Assembly (NCBI GenBank): GCA_015152565.1
Contig: SUTT01000004.1
Coordinates: forward strand, 1 to 64,000
Origin: Cyanobacteria bacterium SIG27
Lineage (GTDB): Bacteria > Cyanobacteriota > Vampirovibrionia > Gastranaerophilales > Gastranaerophilaceae
Reading direction: 5' to 3'
DNA length: 64,000 nucleotides
Under the pieces are notes generated by a model. The model searched no databases. It was not told the DNA's origin and saw only the letters and a list, made by a program, of their open reading frames with translations. Positions within the stretch are counted from its first letter, which is position 1. Each line of letters begins with the position of its first letter. Shown in pieces: positions 58,847 to 64,000 of the stretch. Position numbers and translations under genes: made by a program.

Positions 58847-61426
58847 TTAACCTTTTAAAAATACAATTTCATCGTTTTGAAAATCGATTTTAATACTATC
58901 GTTATCTTTAAAATTGCCTTTTAAGAGTTCTTTAGATAGCGGATTTTCAATTAATTGTCTAATTGTTCTTTTTAATGGTCGAGCTCCATACACAGGGTTA
59001 TAGCCTTGAATTGCAAGGTGTTCTTTAGCGTCAGCCGTGATTTCAAGTTGGATTTTTCGCTCAGCTAAAAGATTTTTTAAATATTCAACTTGAATATCGA
59101 CAATATGAGATAAATTATCCAATGTTAAAGCGTCAAAGAATATTGTTTCATCAATTCTATTTAAAAATTCTGGTTTAAAATATTCTCTTAATTTTTGAGT
59201 TATTTCTTCTCTTTCTTGTTCTTTATTTTTTTCACCCATCATACCTTTTAGGGCATTATCAAGAATAATATTAGAGCCAATATTAGATGTTAAAATGATA
59301 ATTGTATTTTTAAAATCAACAGTTTTACCTTTTGAATCTGTCAATCTGCCGTCATCAAAAATTTGAAGCATAATATTAAACACATCAGGGTGTGCTTTTT
59401 CTATTTCATCAAAAAGAATAACAGAATATGGTTTTTTTCTGACAGCTTGAGTTAATTGACCACCCTCGTCATAACCAACGTATCCTGGAGGGGCACCAAT
59501 TAATCTTGCTACAGAATGTTTTTCCATATATTCTGTCATATCAATTCTAATTAAGCTATCTTCATCTAAAAACATAAATTTGGATAATGCTTTAGCAAGT
59601 TCTGTTTTACCAACACCTGTTGGACCTAAGAATAGAAATGTTCCAATAGGACGTTTTGGGTCAGATAAACCACTTCGAGCACGGCGAATACTATCTGCTA
59701 TTTTTTCAACTGCTTCATCTTGTCCTATAACTTGTTTATGTAAAGTATTTTCCATATCTAAAAGCTTTTGACTTTCTTTTTCAACAAGCTTAGAAACTGG
59801 CACTCCTGTCCATTTTGAAATAATGGCAGCTATATCTTCTTCATCGATTTCTTCTTTTAAAAGAGTGTTTTTGTGTTCTTGATTTTTGGCATTTTTTAAT
59901 TGTTCAATTAATTCTGGCAATTTACCATATTGAAGCTTTGCAGCAAGTTCAAGATTATAATCTCTTTGAGCTTGTTCAATTTGATGTTTAACTTCTTCAA
60001 TTTCAGCTTTCAAGCCAACTTCACCTTTAATTGATGATTTTTCTTTTTCCCATTGCGTTTTAAGTACATCAATTTTAGAATTGATTTCATCAAGTGTTTT
60101 TTGGACTTTAGCTATTTTTTCAACATCGTTTTCATCTTTTAAAGATTGCAATTCAATCTGCAATTGAAGTTTTTGACGCTCTAATTTATCTAATTCTTCT
60201 GGCATAGAATCAATTTCAATTCTAATAGCAGAACTTGCTTCATCAACAAGGTCAATTGCTTTATCAGGTAAAAATCTATCTGTTATATATCGAGCAGATA
60301 ATTTTGCAGCAGCGACAAGAGCAGAATCTTTAATTCTTATTCCATGGTGAACTTCATATTTATCTTTTAAGCCACGAAGAATTGAAATTGTATCTTCAAC
60401 AGATGGTTCTTCAACCAAAACAGGCTGAAAACGGCGCTCTAGCGCTGGGTCTTTTTCGATATATTTTCTATATTCATTTATTGTTGTTGCCCCTAATGTT
60501 CTTACTTGCCCACGAGCAAGCATTGGTTTTAAAAGATTTCCAGCATCAGATGTCCCTTCTTGACCCCCTGCACCCACAACAGTATGCAGTTCGTCAATAA
60601 ACATGATTATTTGACCATCTGATTTTTCAACTTCTTTTAAAACTTTTTTTAATCTTTCTTCAAATTCACCTCGATACTTGGCCCCAGCAATTAAAGCACC
60701 CATATCAAGAGAAATTAAAGTAGTATTTTTAAGGCTTTCAGGAACATCTCCACGAATTATTCTTTGAGCCAAGCCCTCAACAATCGCAGTTTTACCAACG
60801 CCAGCTTCCCCAATTAAACAAGGGTTATTTTTAGAGCGACGATTCAAAACTTGAATAATTCTTCTGATTTCTTCATCTCTACCAATAACAGGGTCTAATT
60901 TACCATCATGAGCTAATTTTGTTAAATCAATTGAATATTTTTCTATTATTTTATAATCTTCATCAGCGTTTTTATTGTCCACTTTTTTATCCCCCCTAAT
61001 ATTTTTCATAGCGGTTAGAATTTTAGTTTCATTAATTTGATATTTTTCAATAATTCTTTTCAAATCTGAATTGTCAGTTTCAACCATTGCAAGCAGAATA
61101 TGCTCTGCACTAACAAACTTGTCTTTTAAATTTTCAGCTTTTTCGACTGCTTTTTCAAAAAGAGATAGTGTGTTTTTTGAAAAATAAATTTTAGATTGAA
61201 TTTCATCCACTTTTGCAAGATTTTTTAGTGCATTTTTTAAATCTTGGTTAAAAAGGTTTGTGTTTAACTTCAATTCATGAAAAAGTAAATTAACACTTTC
61301 AATGTTGCTTAAAGTCATTGAAGATAAAATATGAATAGGTTCAATAATCGTGTTATGATTTTCAAGTGCTAAATTTTGTGCGTTAAAAATCAGTTCTTTA
61401 GTTGAATCTGTGAAGTTATCAAACAT
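58847..61426 (-). CDS. clpB: ATP-dependent chaperone ClpB
   Basis: Two AAA modules: GEAGVGKTAIVEGLAQRI, GPTGVGKTELAKALS; Clp-N domain; coiled-coil middle region. Confidence 0.95.
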   Translation of the reverse strand: MFDNFTDSTKELIFNAQNLALENHNTIIEPIHILSSMTLSNIESVNLLFHELKLNTNLFNQDLKNALKNLAKVDEIQSKIYFSKNTLSLFEKAVEKAENLKDKFVSAEHILLAMVETDNSDLKRIIEKYQINETKILTAMKNIRGDKKVDNKNADEDYKIIEKYSIDLTKLAHDGKLDPVIGRDEEIRRIIQVLNRRSKNNPCLIGEAGVGKTAIVEGLAQRIIRGDVPESLKNTTLISLDMGALIAGAKYRGEFEERLKKVLKEVEKSDGQIIMFIDELHTVVGAGGQEGTSDAGNLLKPMLARGQVRTLGATTINEYRKYIEKDPALERRFQPVLVEEPSVEDTISILRGLKDKYEVHHGIRIKDSALVAAAKLSARYITDRFLPDKAIDLVDEASSAIRIEIDSMPEELDKLERQKLQLQIELQSLKDENDVEKIAKVQKTLDEINSKIDVLKTQWEKEKSSIKGEVGLKAEIEEVKHQIEQAQRDYNLELAAKLQYGKLPELIEQLKNAKNQEHKNTLLKEEIDEEDIAAIISKWTGVPVSKLVEKESQKLLDMENTLHKQVIGQDEAVEKIADSIRRARSGLSDPKRPIGTFLFLGPTGVGKTELAKALSKFMFLDEDSLIRIDMTEYMEKHSVARLIGAPPGYVGYDEGGQLTQAVRKKPYSVILFDEIEKAHPDVFNIMLQIFDDGRLTDSKGKTVDFKNTIIILTSNIGSNIILDNALKGMMGEKNKEQEREEITQKLREYFKPEFLNRIDETIFFDALTLDNLSHIVDIQVEYLKNLLAERKIQLEITADAKEHLAIQGYNPVYGARPLKRTIRQLIENPLSKELLKGNFKDNDSIKIDFQNDEIVFLKG

Positions 61427-61534
61427 AATTTATCCCTCAAAATAATTTATAATCTAGCTTGGCTTTCTATTTTTATTTTATAAGGATTTTTTGAAAAACT
61501 TCAAAAATTAATTTTATTTTAATTATTTAAAATT

Positions 61535-61951
61535 TTATTGTAAATCTTCCATCATAATTGCCATCGGAAAAGTACTTGTTTCTTTTATTAAAGTTTCGTT
61601 ATATTCACCTTTTTCAATAAAATCTAAAGCTTCTAAATTGGCATCATTTGCTGCTGGAAATTTTTGTGCATATAAAAATTCTTCTTTTGTAAAAGACAAA
61701 GTAGGTTCAACTACAACTTCAAATTTCGTATATGGTCTATATGGAGATTGATTAAATTTATTTGAAAAACTTCCATTCATAAATTTATCAACAGCACAAT
61801 CAAGTTCAGCTTGGCTTTTGTATTCATCTTTAAACGGGTGAATATGTTGAATATATTTAACAGAGTCAACCCCGCTACCTTGATGACGATAAATTTCTCT
61901 TTTTCCCATTAATGCTTTAAAATTTGGTTGAAAATTGTTGCTTATTCTCAT
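61535..61951 (-). CDS. Hypothetical protein with N-terminal NxF-type motif
   Basis: MRISNNFQPNFKALMGKREIYRHQGSG; 138 aa. Confidence 0.65.
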   Translation of the reverse strand: MRISNNFQPNFKALMGKREIYRHQGSGVDSVKYIQHIHPFKDEYKSQAELDCAVDKFMNGSFSNKFNQSPYRPYTKFEVVVEPTLSFTKEEFLYAQKFPAANDANLEALDFIEKGEYNETLIKETSTFPMAIMMEDLQ

Positions 61952-62055
61952 TATTTATTTCCTTTTTTGTGTTTTTACAAAACTTGGGAAAAATATTTTT
62001 TGCTATTTTGGGTTAAAGATTATTTTTGTTTAAAAAATTGAATTTAAAAAACAAT

Positions 62056-62073
62056 TGGGGCTTTCGCCCCAAG
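62056..62073 (-). terminator. Terminator of the symporter gene
   Basis: ttggggc-tttc-gccccaa, T-rich on minus strand. Confidence 0.75.
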
Positions 62074-62084
62074 TAAATTCTTTG

Positions 62085-63590
62085 TTATGCTTTCTTTTGA
62101 AACAACTTATGTCTTTCACAATATCCTGCTAAATCTTTTTTGATTTCAGGACATAATATATAAAGCGCTATAACGTTTGGAATACACATTGCAATCATCA
62201 TCGCATCAGTTATATCAATAATAGATTTAACATTCATAACTGAACCGATTACGATAAATATGCAATAAATCAAATTGAAAGCTAAAACACGTTTTTTGCC
62301 TTCGCCAAACATAAATGTCCAAGCTTTTTGTCCGTAATATGCCCAAGAAATTAATGTAGACATTGCAAACAATGTTGCAATAACGGATAAAAGAATTGGT
62401 AAAAACGCTGCAACTGTTCCAAAAGCATTAGAAGCAAGTTCAATACCTGAAATTGAACCGATATGAGTTGTGTCTAGTACTCCTGAAAAAATAATTACGA
62501 ATGATGTGAATAAACAAAGTACACCAGTTAAGAATGTTTCTAATAGCGCAACGAAACCTTGCGAAACCGGTTCTTTTGTTTGAGCGGCAGCATAAACGAT
62601 TGCAGCAGCCCCTGTTCCTGCTTCGTTAGATTGAACTGATCTTCTTAAACCAATTACGATTACACCAAAAATACCGCCTGCAACTGCCTGAGGTGCAAAT
62701 GCTTGAACAACAATTGCTTTTAGTGCTTCGCCTAGATGAGTAATGTGAGCTAGAATTACAACTGAACCAGCCAAAAGGTATAATGCGCACATTGATGGAG
62801 TTAAAATTGTTGTAACTTTAGCAATTCCTTTAATTCCCCCAACAATAACAAGTCCAATTAAAATTGCAACTGTTAAACCTATAATCCAAGCGTTTGTTGC
62901 AAAAAAGCTATTTTCACCCCCAGTGATGGTTGCGATTTGTCTTGCAACTTGGTTGATTTGAATCATATTACCGCCAGTTATGCCACCGCCGATACATAAA
63001 ATTGCAAAAAGGACAGATAAGGGTTGCCCCAGCCATCTTAATTTTTTTCTTGTTAAACCATGGGCAATATAGTGCATTGGTCCGCCAGAAACTGAGCCAT
63101 CTTCGTTAAAGCGTCTATATTTAACAGCTAAAGTTGCTTCAATAAATTTAATAGACATTCCTAATAATGCGCCAACAAAAATCCAAAAAGCAGCCCCAGG
63201 TCCACCAATTGAAATTGAAATTGCCACCCCTGCAATTGAACCAATACCAATTGTTCCAGACAATGCTGTAGCTAGTGCTTGAAATGATGAAACATCGCCA
63301 CAATCGCCTTTTGATTTGTCGGCTGGTTTAATAATATTATCTACGGCGTGTTTAAAGCCCCAGATGCAAATTCCTTTAAAATAAATAGTAAAGAAAATTC
63401 CAGCAAATAAAATCCAAAGAATAATTAAAGGTACTTTTGTACCAAAAAAGTTAACTTGTAAGAAAATAACATCAGCGATTGCGTCAGTTATTGGTGCAAC
63501 CTTTTCGTCAATAAACGCATCAACGTTCATTCCTAGGGTGCGAGTCGTGCTCAATAGCAGTGCTATTGCTACGGCTAAAAATCTTGTCAT
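62085..63590 (-). CDS. Alanine/glycine:cation (AGCS) symporter family protein
   Basis: FQALATALSGTIGIGSIAGVAISISIGGPGAAFWIFVGALLGMSIKF; RSVQSNEAGTGAAAIVYAAA. Confidence 0.93.
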   Translation of the reverse strand: MTRFLAVAIALLLSTTRTLGMNVDAFIDEKVAPITDAIADVIFLQVNFFGTKVPLIILWILFAGIFFTIYFKGICIWGFKHAVDNIIKPADKSKGDCGDVSSFQALATALSGTIGIGSIAGVAISISIGGPGAAFWIFVGALLGMSIKFIEATLAVKYRRFNEDGSVSGGPMHYIAHGLTRKKLRWLGQPLSVLFAILCIGGGITGGNMIQINQVARQIATITGGENSFFATNAWIIGLTVAILIGLVIVGGIKGIAKVTTILTPSMCALYLLAGSVVILAHITHLGEALKAIVVQAFAPQAVAGGIFGVIVIGLRRSVQSNEAGTGAAAIVYAAAQTKEPVSQGFVALLETFLTGVLCLFTSFVIIFSGVLDTTHIGSISGIELASNAFGTVAAFLPILLSVIATLFAMSTLISWAYYGQKAWTFMFGEGKKRVLAFNLIYCIFIVIGSVMNVKSIIDITDAMMIAMCIPNVIALYILCPEIKKDLAGYCERHKLFQKKA

Positions 63591-63732
63591 ATTCTATAAA
63601 CCCTTTCTCTTGTTTTTTTGGGGTAGCACAAGTGTAGCAAGAACAAAGCAAAATTACTATTTATAGAGTCAATATTTTAACATTTTGTAAATAAACGTAG
63701 GTTTTTAGAGTTTTTTATATTATTCTTTTCTT

Positions 63733-64000
63733 ATGAAAAATATATTTAAATTCTTAATTTTAGCAGTTTTATTTTTAGTTTTAAATGCAAATGCAAAAGA
63801 GGTTCGTTTAATTCACATTACAGATATTGAACTGAATTCTAAAAATGCATATAAACTTCAAGAAACAATTAAAGAAATAAATTCTTTCAAAGATATAGAT
63901 TTTGTTTTGTTTGGTGGAAATAATATCGCAAAAGCTGAGATTATTAATTTAAGAACATTTATTCATTTATTAAAAAAAGTGAATAAAAAATGTGTTGTGC
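63733..64000 (+). CDS. Metallophosphoesterase-like secreted protein (truncated by window end)
   Basis: MKNIFKFLILAVLFLVLNANAKEVRLIHITDIEL..INSFKDIDFVLFGGNN; signal peptide; open at 64000. Confidence 0.5.
   Translation, partial: MKNIFKFLILAVLFLVLNANAKEVRLIHITDIELNSKNAYKLQETIKEINSFKDIDFVLFGGNNIAKAEIINLRTFIHLLKKVNKKCVV

Overview
AT-rich, gene-dense bacterial chromosomal window of mostly housekeeping genes: purA, cysS, rsmI, murT-like, prfB with its programmed frameshift, dnaK, gatA, rne/rng, ychF, secG, mscL, speH, cysE, clpP, clpB, ftsE/ftsX, a split transketolase, a tRNA-Leu(GAG) and a large Alu-type SRP RNA on the minus strand. I see no phage, IS element, rRNA or CRISPR array. The gene set, the 'NF(G)' N-terminal motifs and the prepilin style suggest a gut non-photosynthetic cyanobacterial relative (Gastranaerophilales/'Melainabacteria'); this is inference. 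The best candidate for an undescribed system is a duplicated, mirror-image module at about 12.76-16.37 kb and 20.43-23.53 kb. Each copy has a small XRE-family regulator divergent from a giant gene for a prepilin-like N-terminus followed by tandem Cys-rich 'WRLP' domains. The two copies share an equivalent promoter (TTGACT-N17-TACTRT) and a nearly identical ~44-bp 3' UTR/terminator. One copy carries a GC-richer in-frame insertion just before the prepilin cleavage motif. Other notable points: a transmembrane-less FlhA C-domain protein plus an orphan FliI-type ATPase; degenerate homologues of HCP, PIG-L and PurH that appear to have lost catalytic motifs; a possible serpin-like lipoprotein pair; a candidate ~100-nt structured ncRNA; dispersed GTCATTCTGAG-type palindromic repeats; and a possible 4-codon uORF at speH.
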